DNA of 64,000 nt from NCBI GenBank assembly GCA_900764755.1, contig CAAFPE010000006.1, positions 58,978 through 122,977 of the forward strand. Direction: 5' to 3'. The DNA is from an uncultured Oscillospiraceae bacterium. Its GTDB lineage: Bacteria > Bacillota > Clostridia > Oscillospirales > Oscillospiraceae. A model generated the notes under the pieces. The model did not search any database. It was given only the letters and a program-made list of their open reading frames with translations, and was not told the origin of the DNA. Positions 28,388-37,098 of the stretch are shown piece by piece; position 1 is the stretch's first letter; each line of letters opens with the position of its first letter. Both the position numbers and the translations under genes were made by a program.

Positions 28388-28862
28388 GAAAAGACAAACT
28401 CCCTTTCCTGTGGCTCCGGGCGGCGGAATACCAGATGTTTTTCCTTGTATTTCTTCAAAATGAAGTGGGTGGCGGTGCCGGTGACTCCCTCCAGAGGGGC
28501 CAGGCGATCGCCTACAAACTGGGTAACCTCCCGCAAGGTGCGGCCCGAAATGATGACAGTCAGGTCGAAGGCGCCGCTCATCAGGTACATACTCTCTACC
28601 TCGTCATACTGGTAGATGCGCTCCGCGATGCGGTCGAAGCCGTCGAGGCTCTGGGGCACTACCTTCACCTCGATCAAGGCGGTGACGCTCTCTCGCTTCA
28701 CACGGTCCCAGTCAATGATAGCCTGATAGCCGAGGATCGCGCCGCTCTCCTCCAGCTGCGTGAGTTCTTCCTTTACTGTGCCTCGGTCATGCCTGCCTGT
28801 GCGGCCAGCTGTGCCGGAGACTGCGTGCAGTCCTGTTCCAGCAGTTCCAACAGAGTGTACAT
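28384..28862 (-). pseudogene. Lrp/AsnC family regulator interrupted by a single-base frameshift
   Basis: From an ATG nine bases after AGGAGG, frame one encodes MYTLLELLEQDCTQSPAQL AAQAGMTEA and hits TAA at 28773-28775. The following frame continues VKEELTQLEESGAILGYQ AIIDWDRVKRESVTALIEVK through the RAM/AsnC ligand-binding domain to a normal end (KYKEKHLVF). Inserting one base before ACAGTAAAG restores MTEATVKEEL, a regular HTH. The winged helix and ligand domain are otherwise intact. No slippery sequence is present, so this is either a recent inactivating deletion or a sequencing error. The 3' end overlaps the aminotransferase start by four bases. Confidence 0.85.
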
Positions 28863-28988
28863 ATCCTGAGACCTCCTGATCCTTTGTAGTTTCCCGGGCC
28901 TGCCGAGAGGCAGTCTGGGATCCCCACCATTATAGCTGATTTTTTCCCGGAACGCAACGGAGAACCTTGGGCGGACGTGTATGGGGCA

Positions 28989-30101
28989 TCAAGCGTTCTG
29001 GGCATGGGGATTGTGGTGCAGCAGCGCTTCCAGCTGCTCCCAAAGACTGGTTTCTCCCCAGCGGATGCAGGTGTCCAGCAGGACCTCCTGGACGGGACCG
29101 ATCCATGCGCTCCACAGGAACAGCTGGCAGGCAAAGTTTGGGTCTGCTTCCAGCTGCTCCAAAACCGCACGGAGGAAGTTGTCGTCCCACATATAGGGCT
29201 CTACTGACTCGTCCAGGAGCACCTCTGCGGCCTCTGGGTTATCCAGGTGCGCCTGGGCCGCGTCCAGAAGGGTACGCCACAGCTGCAGGGCCAGGAGCGG
29301 ATCCCGGCGGCGGACGGTCTCCAGCAGTTCGTCAGTCAACCCTTCCTGGATCAGCTGCTGTTCCCTGAGAGAAAAGACGTGGGGAAAGCGCTGGAGCAGC
29401 AGCTCGCACAGCGCGTTCTCATTGCGGGCGAGGTCCCAGCACCGCACCGTCTCCTCCGGAGAAAAGTAGACATGAAAATACTCCTTCCAGTGATGGGCCA
29501 GGACCTCCTCATATACCTCGGAGGATGGTGTGCCGTCCCCAGCACAGAAAAATTCCTCTACCTCGCACAGTCCCTCCAGGATCCGGCATAACCAGTCAGG
29601 CCAGACAGGGTCGGAGCCGTCGGCAGGAATCTGGGGCAGAAGTGCCTGCCAGAAGGAGCCCAGCTGCTCTTTTGAGAGTGTGAACTCCGGAGCAAAGACC
29701 TCTGTACCAGCCTGGGCAATGGCCAGGAGCTTCTCTGCGTCCAGAACTGGATACTTTGCGAAAAACGCGCGGAGCAGCTCCAGCCGATCAGGTTCCAGCC
29801 CCCCAGCGGAGCGCAGACCCTTGGAGACCCCGTAGGCAGTCAGCTTCCAGAGCGGATCCTGGGCTCCCTCCTCCCCGCCGCAATAGATCCTCATTCCCTC
29901 CAGAATAGAAAACGCCCCCTGTTCCAGTGGGACCAGCGCCCGGTTGATCTGCTCCGCGCGCTCCTTGCGTTTCAAGTCTGCCGCAGCCCTTCTGGCGTCG
30001 GGGAGGGAGGACAGATCCCCGCAGTCCCCGCACCAGCCGCATTCCCAGCTGTGTCCCCGGACTGTAACTGGGGAGCCGCACCACGGACAACAAAACGACA
30101 T
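28989..30101 (-). CDS. Unknown protein with N-terminal zinc ribbon
   Basis: 370 residues, no recognised family. The N-terminus has a probable rubredoxin-like zinc ribbon (CCPWCGSP...WECGWCGDCG, about 4-29), after which the protein is predicted all-helical, rich in Leu, Glu and Trp, with no membrane segment or signal peptide. Repeating 30-40 residue helical blocks suggest a TPR/HEAT-like scaffold, but I could not define a motif. It stands alone: the CofE-like gene upstream ends in a terminator, and the Lrp gene downstream has its own start region. Confidence 0.65.
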   Translation of the reverse strand: MSFCCPWCGSPVTVRGHSWECGWCGDCGDLSSLPDARRAAADLKRKERAEQINRALVPLEQGAFSILEGMRIYCGGEEGAQDPLWKLTAYGVSKGLRSAGGLEPDRLELLRAFFAKYPVLDAEKLLAIAQAGTEVFAPEFTLSKEQLGSFWQALLPQIPADGSDPVWPDWLCRILEGLCEVEEFFCAGDGTPSSEVYEEVLAHHWKEYFHVYFSPEETVRCWDLARNENALCELLLQRFPHVFSLREQQLIQEGLTDELLETVRRRDPLLALQLWRTLLDAAQAHLDNPEAAEVLLDESVEPYMWDDNFLRAVLEQLEADPNFACQLFLWSAWIGPVQEVLLDTCIRWGETSLWEQLEALLHHNPHAQNA

Positions 30102-30169
30102 ATCAACCGCCTCCTCTTAAATGTTAAAGGTATTGTATCACGAAACGGACCGGTTCGGCGAGAAAAATG

Positions 30170-30200
30170 CTCCGCTGAGGGCACAGAGATCTCAGCGGAG
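30170..30200 (-). terminator. Terminator after the CofE-like gene
   Basis: On the minus strand CTCCGCTGAG, 11-base loop, CTCAGCGGAG, then CATTTTT. Confidence 0.85.
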
Positions 30201-30228
30201 CAGATTGGAAACTTTTGTTTGATTGGGT

Positions 30229-30933
30229 TCAGACCTTACGGATGATGCCCATGGGGGTGCATTCGCTGGACTGGCCCAGGGGGTTGTCTCCCAGGATCCT
30301 GGCCAGCTGGTCCATTGAGGGCTCTTTTTGGGAGAAGCCCAGGATGTTGGCCCCCAGGTCGTTGATGTCCACGATAGCCACCGGATGACCCAGGGCGGCG
30401 GCCAGCTTCCTGGCGGTGCCGTTGGGGTCGTCAGGGGTGAGGACTACATAGTGGTCATAGGGCGGGATGGTCCCTTCAGTGGGGCCGTCGATGCCCCGGG
30501 CCTTGGGTCCGGCGACGATGTAGAACCAGCCCCGCTGACGGAAGAGCTTGCCGATCACGCTGCAAAAGGCGGCAAAGAGGATCCGCAGAGTGCCGCACTC
30601 CTGAAGGGCCATCTCCATGGTCTCCGGAATACCCAGGCCGATGCCGGCAGGTGTCTTGGTGACATAGCGGCTGAGGGTGACAGCCAGCTTGCGGGGCTTG
30701 ATGTCCTCCATGGGAATGGCGCGGCTCTGGGTACAGGCCACCGCCTTCTCCGAGATAAAGAGAATGTCTCCCTCCTGCATCCTGTCCCCGGCGTACTGAA
30801 GCACAACGTCCTCCATGCGGTCCGCCTTAGTGATCAGGTGGGTCTTGATGGGGATACGCTGATAGTCCACGCCGTCCACGGTACGGATCAGCTGCTTGCC
30901 CGGGTTGGCACTGTATACGGTCTCTTCGCTCAT
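30229..30933 (-). CDS. CofE-like (coenzyme F420-0:L-glutamate ligase family) protein
   Basis: 234 residues with the CofE/FbiB N-terminal fold: RIPIKTHLITKADRMEDVV, EGDILFISEKAVACTQSRAI, IVAGPKARGIDGPTEGTIPPYDHYVVLTPDDPNGTA and VAIVDINDLGANILGFS. The true ligase adds glutamate to F420-0, but F420 is not known from Oscillospiraceae, and no other F420 gene is visible here, so this is more likely a paralogue with another carboxylate/gamma-glutamyl ligase-type role. It has its own extended -10 promoter and its own terminator. Confidence 0.8.
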   Translation of the reverse strand: MSEETVYSANPGKQLIRTVDGVDYQRIPIKTHLITKADRMEDVVLQYAGDRMQEGDILFISEKAVACTQSRAIPMEDIKPRKLAVTLSRYVTKTPAGIGLGIPETMEMALQECGTLRILFAAFCSVIGKLFRQRGWFYIVAGPKARGIDGPTEGTIPPYDHYVVLTPDDPNGTARKLAAALGHPVAIVDINDLGANILGFSQKEPSMDQLARILGDNPLGQSSECTPMGIIRKV

Positions 30934-31058
30934 TGGTATCGGCTCCTCTCCACGCGGGACGGGCCCGCGGTGTCATTGTCATTCCGTATTGTGTCCAGCC
31001 GCCCGGTATTTCACCCGGAGCGGGGAGGTCTGCGGGGGATCTCCCCCAAAACAGACCT

Positions 31059-31067
31059 ATTATATCA
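31059..31067 (-). promoter_or_regulatory. Extended -10 promoter for the CofE-like gene
   Basis: Minus-strand TGATATAAT (extended -10) without a good -35. The 120-base leader after it contains a stem GGTCTG...GGGGG-AGAT-CCCCC...AGACC. Confidence 0.5.
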
Positions 31068-31116
31068 CCCTGATCTCCCGGTTTCCATACGGGTTGGGAA
31101 TTTTTTTCGGTCAAAT

Positions 31117-31887
31117 TTACTGAAAATCCTCCAGTTCCTCAGGCAGGGGACGTCTGCGGTGCTCTGCCGGCCCCCACGCCGGCAGCGGGAGCCGCTGCAT
31201 GGCCCCAAAGGCCCGGGCCTTCAGCCCCGGATAGCGGCCGTTCAGCTCGTAGATCAGTTCCTTGATCTCCTGCCGCTTGGTGTTGCCGTTGGCGGGGCAG
31301 GGATTTTCCACCACAGGCAGGTCAAGGCGCTCCGCTGTGTGGCGGATCAGGTTTTCCCCGCAGTAGAGCAGAGGGCGGATCTGGGTGATCTCCGTCCGGT
31401 CCAGCCAGGTCACCGGCTGGAAGCAGGAGAGCCGCCCCTCGAAGATCAGGGACAGGAAAAAGGTCTCCACCGCGTCATCGTAGTGGTGCCCTAGGGCGAT
31501 CTTGTTCAGTCCCCGCTCCTTCAGGGCGCTGTGCAGTGCCCCCCGGCGCATTTTGGCACACATGGAGCAGGGGTTCTTCTCCCTGCGCACATCAAAGATG
31601 ATGTGGTGGATCTCACTCTCCAGCAGAGTGAAGGGGACGTCCAACTCCCGGCACAGCTGGGCCACCGGCGCGAAGTCCATCCCCGGCCGTCCATCGGCGC
31701 GGCCCATGTCCAGGGTGAAGGCCTCTACCTGGAAAGGAATGGGGTAGAATTCCCGCAGCTTGGCCAGGGCGGCCAGCAGCATCAGCGAGTCCTTACCGCC
31801 GGAGACGCCCACAGCGATACGGTCGTTGGGGGCGATCATCTCATAGTCCTCCACACAGCGGCGGACCAGGGAAAGAATACGGTTCAT
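31117..31887 (-). CDS. ttcA: TtcA-family tRNA thiolation enzyme (PP-loop ATPase)
   Basis: Cytosolic N-type ATP pyrophosphatase of 256 residues. PP-loop VSGGKDSLMLLAAL (about 30-43), the CSMCAKMRRG CxxC motif (Fe-S/thiol pair) and the second half motif with PCPANGNTKR, plus GHHYDDAVETFFLSL, all match TtcA, which makes 2-thiocytidine at tRNA position 32. The closely related TtuA/Ncs6 group is less likely without zinc-finger ends. Start ATG has AGGAGG seven bases upstream. It is divergent from rplM. Confidence 0.88.
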   Translation of the reverse strand: MNRILSLVRRCVEDYEMIAPNDRIAVGVSGGKDSLMLLAALAKLREFYPIPFQVEAFTLDMGRADGRPGMDFAPVAQLCRELDVPFTLLESEIHHIIFDVRREKNPCSMCAKMRRGALHSALKERGLNKIALGHHYDDAVETFFLSLIFEGRLSCFQPVTWLDRTEITQIRPLLYCGENLIRHTAERLDLPVVENPCPANGNTKRQEIKELIYELNGRYPGLKARAFGAMQRLPLPAWGPAEHRRRPLPEELEDFQ

Positions 31888-32039
31888 TTTACGTCCTCCT
31901 GAGGGGAAAAGCTCCGGTTTCCGGAACATTTTCAGCCGATAAAATCGAAAATTGAAAGTGAGAAAACGAGAGATATATTGCGATAAAATAAGAAAATAGG
32001 AGATTTTGGAGCATGAGTCAAAAAATAAGAAAAAACAGG

Positions 32040-32068
32040 TTGACACTGCACCGCCCAACTACTATAAT
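32040..32068 (+). promoter_or_regulatory. Sigma-A promoter for rplM-rpsI
   Basis: Perfect TTGACA, 17-base spacer, perfect TATAAT. A leader of about 85 bases follows, including a TGATTT/AAATCA hairpin (32098-32115), which may be an L13-type autoregulatory leader. The 150 bases on the other side, toward ttcA, are AT-rich with no gene. Confidence 0.9.
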
Positions 32069-32159
32069 ACAAAATGTTCCGCTTGTACAGTGGAGCAGCT
32101 GATTTTGTTGTAAATCAACTTTTCGATAAGTAAAGTAGAGGAAAATGGAGGTTTTACCT

Positions 32160-32591
32160 ATGTCCACTTTTATGGCCAACAAGGGTAACATCGAGCGTAA
32201 GTGGTATGTCCTGGACGCTGCGAACAAGCCCCTGGGCAAGACCGCTGCCACCGCCGCTACCCTGCTGCGCGGCAAGCATAAGCCCGAGTTCACTCCCCAC
32301 GCCGACTGCGGTGACTGTGTGATCATCATCAACGCTGAGAAGGCCATTCTGACCGGCAAGAAGCTGGATCAGAAGTACTATCGCCACCACTCCGGCTGGG
32401 TCGGCGGCCTGAAGGAAGTCAAGTACCGCACCCTGATGAGCGAGCGTCCCGAGCTGGCCATGAAGCTGGCCGTTCGTGGTATGCTGCCCAAGAACATCAT
32501 CAGTAAGGATTCTCTGACCCGCCTGAAGATTTATCGCGGCGGTGAGCACGAGCACGCCGCCCAGAAGCCCGAGATCTGGGCTGCCGAGTAA
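32160..32591 (+). CDS. rplM: 50S ribosomal protein L13
   Basis: 143 residues, normal L13 length (B. subtilis 145). MSTFMANKGNIERKWYVLDAANKPLGKTAATAATLLRGKH, CGDCVIIINAEKAILTGKKLDQKYYRHHSGWVGGLKEV and the MLPKN motif are the family signature. I use the ATG nine bases after GGAGG; the earlier in-frame ATG contains the ribosome site. Followed by rpsI 17 bases downstream, the universal L13-S9 pair. Confidence 0.97.
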   Translation: MSTFMANKGNIERKWYVLDAANKPLGKTAATAATLLRGKHKPEFTPHADCGDCVIIINAEKAILTGKKLDQKYYRHHSGWVGGLKEVKYRTLMSERPELAMKLAVRGMLPKNIISKDSLTRLKIYRGGEHEHAAQKPEIWAAE

Positions 32592-32608
32592 GCAGGAGGT
32601 AGACGATC

Positions 32609-33013
32609 ATGTATAAGAGCAAGAAGCCTTATTTTTACGGTACCGGCCGTCGGAAGTCCTCCGTGGCCCGTGTGCATCTGTTCCCCAACGGGACTGGTTC
32701 CATTACCATCAACGGCCGTGACATCGACGATTACTTTGGCCTGGAGACCCTGAAGTTGCTGGTCCGCCAGCCCCTGGTCACCACCGAGCAGCTGGGCAAG
32801 GTGGACATCGTTGCTACCGTCACCGGCGGCGGTGTCACCGGCCAGGCCGGTGCCATCCGTCACGGTGTGGCCCGCGCCCTGCTGCTGGCCAATGAGGAGT
32901 TCCGCCCCGCCCTGAAGGCTGCTGGCTTCCTCACCCGCGATCCTCGTATGAAGGAGCGTAAGAAGTACGGTCTGAAGGCCGCCCGTCGTGCTCCCCAGTT
33001 CTCCAAGCGCTGA
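32609..33013 (+). CDS. rpsI: 30S ribosomal protein S9
   Basis: 134 residues. The signature KPYFYGTGRRKSSVARV is at the start, GGGVTGQAGAIRHGVARALL in the middle, and the basic tail DPRMKERKKYGLKAARRAPQFSKR reaches into the ribosomal P site with the C-terminal Lys-Arg. GCAGGAGG is the ribosome site. Second gene of rplM-rpsI, ended by a terminator. Confidence 0.98.
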   Translation: MYKSKKPYFYGTGRRKSSVARVHLFPNGTGSITINGRDIDDYFGLETLKLLVRQPLVTTEQLGKVDIVATVTGGGVTGQAGAIRHGVARALLLANEEFRPALKAAGFLTRDPRMKERKKYGLKAARRAPQFSKR

Positions 33014-33028
33014 TTTTGTTATCAGTTA

Positions 33029-33059
33029 CCCCGGAAAACTTCGGTTTTCCGGGGTTTTT
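33029..33059 (+). terminator. Terminator after rpsI
   Basis: CCCCGGAAAAC, TTCG tetraloop, GTTTTCCGGGG, TTTTT. Confidence 0.95.
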
Positions 33060-33076
33060 CTTTTGTTTTTATTCTA

Positions 33077-33652
33077 TCATAGAAAGATACCTATTTCAAG
33101 CTCGAACCAACTAGAGAAAAACGGGCGGTGAATTGTCAAACTAAGTGCAACAGGAATTGAGTTCAAAGTCCGCAATTCATGGGCAGAATAGAAGTTCAGA
33201 ACCTTATGAGGCCTGGGGTTTATGAGCGCCAAGATTCGTTTTAGCGTGGCAGGAGCAACACAGGAATGATTTCTACCCTTGGGATAAAACTTCCAAAGCA
33301 GGCCGTTCAAATTTTCATTTGTACCTTTCTGCCAAGCACAATATGGATCGGCAAAATGCACGTCACATTGCAGCCGTTCCTCGATCTGGCGCCAGTTTGC
33401 AAATTCTGTTCCCCTGTCACAGGCAATACTTTTGCCCAACTGAGGGGAAAGGTGGACAACGCCGAAACGATGGCGTTCTCCAATGGTCGCGGCTCTTCGG
33501 TCAGGCATCTTGACTGCTATGTAAAACCGGGTCTTGCGTTCTGCCAGGGTGGCAAAGCAAGCCTTGCTCTTGCCTTGGCCGCTCACCACCGTATCTGCAT
33601 CCCAATGCCCAGCTTCCAGATAGCTGTATACAGGCTTGTCCCCCTTTCTTAT
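33077..33652 (-). pseudogene. IS30-family transposase remnant (C-terminal catalytic half)
   Basis: Frame encodes YSYLEAGHWDADTVVSG, ACDRGTEFANW and ADPYCAWQKGTNENLNGLL, giving all three DDE catalytic residues of IS30 transposases, and continues to a plausible end. Upstream of Tyr the frame hits a stop at 33653-33655 and the N-terminal HTH half is missing, so the element is truncated at its 5' side. No intact terminal inverted repeat could be paired. It lies between rpsI and AT-rich unassigned DNA and marks a site of past insertion and deletion. Confidence 0.85.
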
Positions 33653-34087
33653 TCATTTGTTCAATATGTGTGGTACTCCTACAACTTAGAAAGTGTCATC
33701 TGTGAGTATTTTGGCAAGAAAGAATTAGAGAAATATGTTCGAGATGAAAAAACCATGCTGCCCAGACAAAAGATAATGAGCTAGGCATTATGGCAATTGC
33801 AGCATTGCAAAATCAAGCTGATGATTACATGGAGGATCAACAGCGTAGATCCTGTATGGGAACTTACATAGTGATTACAAAATGGAGTGTGGAAAAGTAT
33901 ATCAGACGAAACAAGCCTCGCTAAAAATAAGCAAAAAAGATTGGAAATTATTCGAGACTTGTTGTGTGCCAGACCGTTCAGCGGCAGGAGAACGATTGAA
34001 GTATGATGGGTAACGTTGTGATCTCCGGGGTCTGTGCTTTGCGGTCCTTTCCCACGCACGACGGCGCCGCTGTCCTTTTCCATGAGG
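33653..34087. other. AT-rich intergenic debris with broken reading frames
   Basis: This 435-base stretch is far more AT-rich than the flanks. On the plus strand one frame ends FGKKELEKYVRDEKTM at a stop near 33782, and a second frame, shifted, carries MAIAALQNQADDYMEDQQ to a stop near 33924. The codons look protein-like, so this may be a decayed small gene carried with the IS30 fragment. I recognise no family and see no promoter or ribosome site that would make it functional. Confidence 0.35.
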
Positions 34088-35227
34088 TCATATAGAGGCT
34101 TTTCTGGTGAGCAGAAGGCCGCTGGTGATGGCGGTCAGCGGGGCCACGGTCACCAGTCCGAAGGAGCCCACGATGGTGTGGACGATCTCTGCGGCCACAT
34201 ATTTGTAGTTCAGAATAAACTCCACCGGTGTGCCCTGAGCCATGAAGACCATCAAAAGTGCCACATAGCTGCCGGAATAGGCCAGCAGCAGGGTTGTGGT
34301 GGTAGACCCGCAGGCCGCCCGGCCAACCGCAAAGCCGGAGGCGATGGCCTCCCGGGGGCCAATGTCCGGCCGTTTTTCAATGACCTCATATACAGCTGAG
34401 CAGATGTCCACCGACAGGTCCATTACCGCGCCGGAGGAGCCCAGAAAAATGGAGGCCATAAAGATTTTGGTCAGATCGAGATTTTGATAGCCGGCATAGA
34501 GCAGGCTCTCGCTGGATTCCATGACTGCGCCGTGGATCTGAAACAGATCTGTGAACACAACACCCAGCACAGCTGTCACCCCGATGGCCAGGGCCGCTCC
34601 GGAGGTCGCTGCCAGACACCGCCGGTCAAAGCCATAGATCAGGCTGAGGATCAGGGCGGTCAGCAACAGCACCAGGCCCAGTGCCACCCAAACAGGATTC
34701 CAGCCCCGCAGCAGACAGGGGATCAGCACCTTCCACATCAGGAGGATCGTGTCCACAAAGGACAGGATAGCCCGCAGTCCGGTAGGACCGGCGAACAGCA
34801 CCAGCAGGAGCAGAAAGGCCCCGGCCAGCAGAATTTCCTTGTCCAGCCGATAGTGGTCGGTCATGGACACCACAGAGATGGTCCCGCCGCTGTGGCTGAC
34901 GGTTACAAAGGCAATGTCTCCGGGAGAGAACAGCTTATCCTGGGCCATAGACCCATTCAGCCGGTTGACGGCCTCCACGGTTTGCCCGCGAAACTTGCCG
35001 CCCAGAAGCTTCACCGTACACCGCTGCTCACCAGTGCGGATCAGCCCAGTATCTATGATGTCACTTTCGTCAGTTGCCAGTACCTCGGCCCGGACCCGGT
35101 CAGCATTCTGATAGGTCAGATGGTCCTCAAAGCCCGTGGGCAGCATCAGCAGAACTGCCAGCAGGACAAGCGCAGCCAGTACCGGCCCGTGGCGCTGGCG
35201 GGAAAAGCACAGAACAGGATGCTTCAT
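34088..35227 (-). CDS. YibE/F family membrane protein
   Basis: 379-residue membrane protein with about eight helices. The first helix (VLAALVLLAVLLML) is followed by an extracytoplasmic beta-rich domain (to about 125), then a helix block; the last third has SSGAVMDLSVDICSAVYEV, a YibE/F family landmark, and ASGFAVGRAACGSTTTTLLLAYSGSYVALLMVF. The family has no demonstrated function; transport is usually presumed. ATG precedes by a GGAGGA site. It lies directly downstream of the alkaline phosphatase gene (67 bases) on the same strand. Confidence 0.85.
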   Translation of the reverse strand: MKHPVLCFSRQRHGPVLAALVLLAVLLMLPTGFEDHLTYQNADRVRAEVLATDESDIIDTGLIRTGEQRCTVKLLGGKFRGQTVEAVNRLNGSMAQDKLFSPGDIAFVTVSHSGGTISVVSMTDHYRLDKEILLAGAFLLLLVLFAGPTGLRAILSFVDTILLMWKVLIPCLLRGWNPVWVALGLVLLLTALILSLIYGFDRRCLAATSGAALAIGVTAVLGVVFTDLFQIHGAVMESSESLLYAGYQNLDLTKIFMASIFLGSSGAVMDLSVDICSAVYEVIEKRPDIGPREAIASGFAVGRAACGSTTTTLLLAYSGSYVALLMVFMAQGTPVEFILNYKYVAAEIVHTIVGSFGLVTVAPLTAITSGLLLTRKASI

Positions 35228-35294
35228 AATTCCTCCTCCAAACAGCAGGACGGGGAGCGGCTGAGCCGCTCCCCTGATCCTTTGTCATAGGTGT

Positions 35295-36869
35295 TCACTG
35301 GACCTTCAGCATAGAGGCCAGCGTGGTGTAGATCGCGGTGTTATCGTAGTAGCCCTTGAAGCTGTCAGCACCAACGCCGTCAGCAAAGACCGCCACAGGC
35401 AGCCCCGTGTGGGAGTAGCTTGTAAAGTCGATGCCGGACTTGTTGTTGAGGATATGGGTGACTGTGACAGAGAAGGGATTGTATGTGCCGTACAGAACAT
35501 ACTGCTCCTGGGTGTACTTGCCGCTGTCATAGTCGCTCATGGCCAGGGTATAGGCGTCCTGGAGCCGCTGGACCTCATAGTCGGTCAGGACCAGCTTATC
35601 ATCAACGCTGCCCTTGAGTTTCAGGCCGAACAGCTTCTCCACATCCTTCATGGCGTCAGAAAAGGAGGTTTTGTTCTCCTTGTACTTGGCCACATACTGC
35701 TCATCAAATTGGGCGTAAGAGATCTTCTGGCTGGTGAGGTTGCTGAGATAGGTGTCGTAGTCCGTACCGGCGTAGCCGATGGTCAGGCCGCCGGTCTCAT
35801 GGTCGCCAGTCACCAGGATCAAAGTTTCATCGGCGTGCTCTTTGGCAAAGTCCACAGCCACCTGGACGGCGTCTGCCAGGGCCAGGGTATCGCTGACGGT
35901 AGAGCCGGCGTCGTTGGCATGACAGGCCCAGTCGATCTTGCCGCCCTCACACATCATAAAGAAGCCCTTATCATTATCCAAGACCTCAATACCCTTTTTT
36001 ACATAGTCTGCCAGTGCCCACTCACCGGACTGGCGGTCCAGTTCATAGTCCATGGCGTCAGAGTCTGCCAGGTGCTCGTCGATCAGAATTACCTTCTGAT
36101 TCCCAGCGGTGATCTTGTCTGCATCGGCCTGGGTGGTGGTCACCTGATAGCCGGCTTCCTTCGCCAGATCATAGAGATTCTTTTGATCCTTGTTATTCCC
36201 GGTGGGCTTCTTCAGCGCACCGCCGGCGAAATACTCAAAGCCGGACTCCACCATCTCCACGCCAATCTCATAGTAATTGTTGCGGCTGGCCTGGTGGGCG
36301 TAGAAGGCGGCAGGCGTGGCATGGTTCAGGTTCACGGAGGAGATGACGCCCACCTTCCAGCCCTTCTGCTCATGGAGTTTCTCGGCAATGGTCTCATAGG
36401 TTTTGGTGCCGGTCTCGTCTGTATTGATCATCCCGGAGTAGGTCTTATAGCCCGTCGCAATGGAGGTGGCGGTGGAGGCGGAGTCCGGGGCGAAGCTGCA
36501 GGAGTCATAAGTGACGGCGGAGCCGGCCACATCAAATTCCATAAAGTTCAGGGCCTTGGGGCCGTCCAGCTTTGCGCCCTGATGATCTTTGACGCTTGGC
36601 TCGGCCTTCATATAGTCCTGATCGGCCACGGCGCCCAGATAGTCAGCAGCAGCCTGGAACTGGGGATAACTCATGCCGTCTCCGATAAACAGAAATACAT
36701 ACTTGGGTGCGTGGGCCCCGTTCTGCACAGCGCTCCGGGTCAAAGTGGTGCTTTCCGTGGCAGCAAGGGGCTCTGCCTGCGGGCCGGGCGGGGTGGCTGA
36801 GGTTCCGCAGGCGGCCAAGCCCAGCACAGCGGTGCTGGCCAACAGGCTGGCAAGAAGTCGCTTCATCAT
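35295..36869 (-). CDS. Lipoprotein alkaline phosphatase
   Basis: Extracellular metal-dependent phosphomonoesterase, about 524 residues. Signal peptide with lipobox LAAC (Cys near 20), then FLFIGDGMS (metal-binding Asp), APDSASTATSIATG with nucleophile Ser130, EGGKIDWACHANDA, and TGDHETGGL (metal His), the full alkaline phosphatase set. The ATG is preceded by GAGAGGGA. No pho box could be assigned upstream; the 170 bases to the TetR promoter are otherwise empty. Anchored on the membrane outer face, probably for phosphate scavenging. Confidence 0.92.
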   Translation of the reverse strand: MMKRLLASLLASTAVLGLAACGTSATPPGPQAEPLAATESTTLTRSAVQNGAHAPKYVFLFIGDGMSYPQFQAAADYLGAVADQDYMKAEPSVKDHQGAKLDGPKALNFMEFDVAGSAVTYDSCSFAPDSASTATSIATGYKTYSGMINTDETGTKTYETIAEKLHEQKGWKVGVISSVNLNHATPAAFYAHQASRNNYYEIGVEMVESGFEYFAGGALKKPTGNNKDQKNLYDLAKEAGYQVTTTQADADKITAGNQKVILIDEHLADSDAMDYELDRQSGEWALADYVKKGIEVLDNDKGFFMMCEGGKIDWACHANDAGSTVSDTLALADAVQVAVDFAKEHADETLILVTGDHETGGLTIGYAGTDYDTYLSNLTSQKISYAQFDEQYVAKYKENKTSFSDAMKDVEKLFGLKLKGSVDDKLVLTDYEVQRLQDAYTLAMSDYDSGKYTQEQYVLYGTYNPFSVTVTHILNNKSGIDFTSYSHTGLPVAVFADGVGADSFKGYYDNTAIYTTLASMLKVQ

Positions 36870-37039
36870 AGGTAATCCCTCTCTCTTTTGATAATAGTTT
36901 GATTGCAGAGTTCGCTTTGAGTATACGCTGCGATTTGCAAATCTGCTACCGCACATTTGCAAAAAGTTTGTAAAATATCCCCAGCCTTGAGGGCTTCCAA
37001 ACGGCGGCTTGATTGATACATGAAAGGACAGGAAAGACC

Positions 37040-37080
37040 TTGACAAGCAGAGGCGATGGTGTTATAGTGAACAATGTTCA
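37040..37080 (+). promoter_or_regulatory. tetR promoter with palindromic operator
   Basis: TTGACA, 17-base spacer, TATAGT; the last T of the -10 is the first base of the palindrome TGAACAATGTTCA (37068-37080). This gives classical steric autorepression of the TetR gene that follows. Confidence 0.8.
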
Positions 37081-37098
37081 GAGTGGGGGTGAGAAAAA

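Noticed and set aside
28773..28778. Programmed -1 frameshift in the Lrp/AsnC gene
   Set aside because: No slippery heptamer, internal Shine-Dalgarno at the right distance or downstream stimulatory hairpin; a one-base deletion is simpler.
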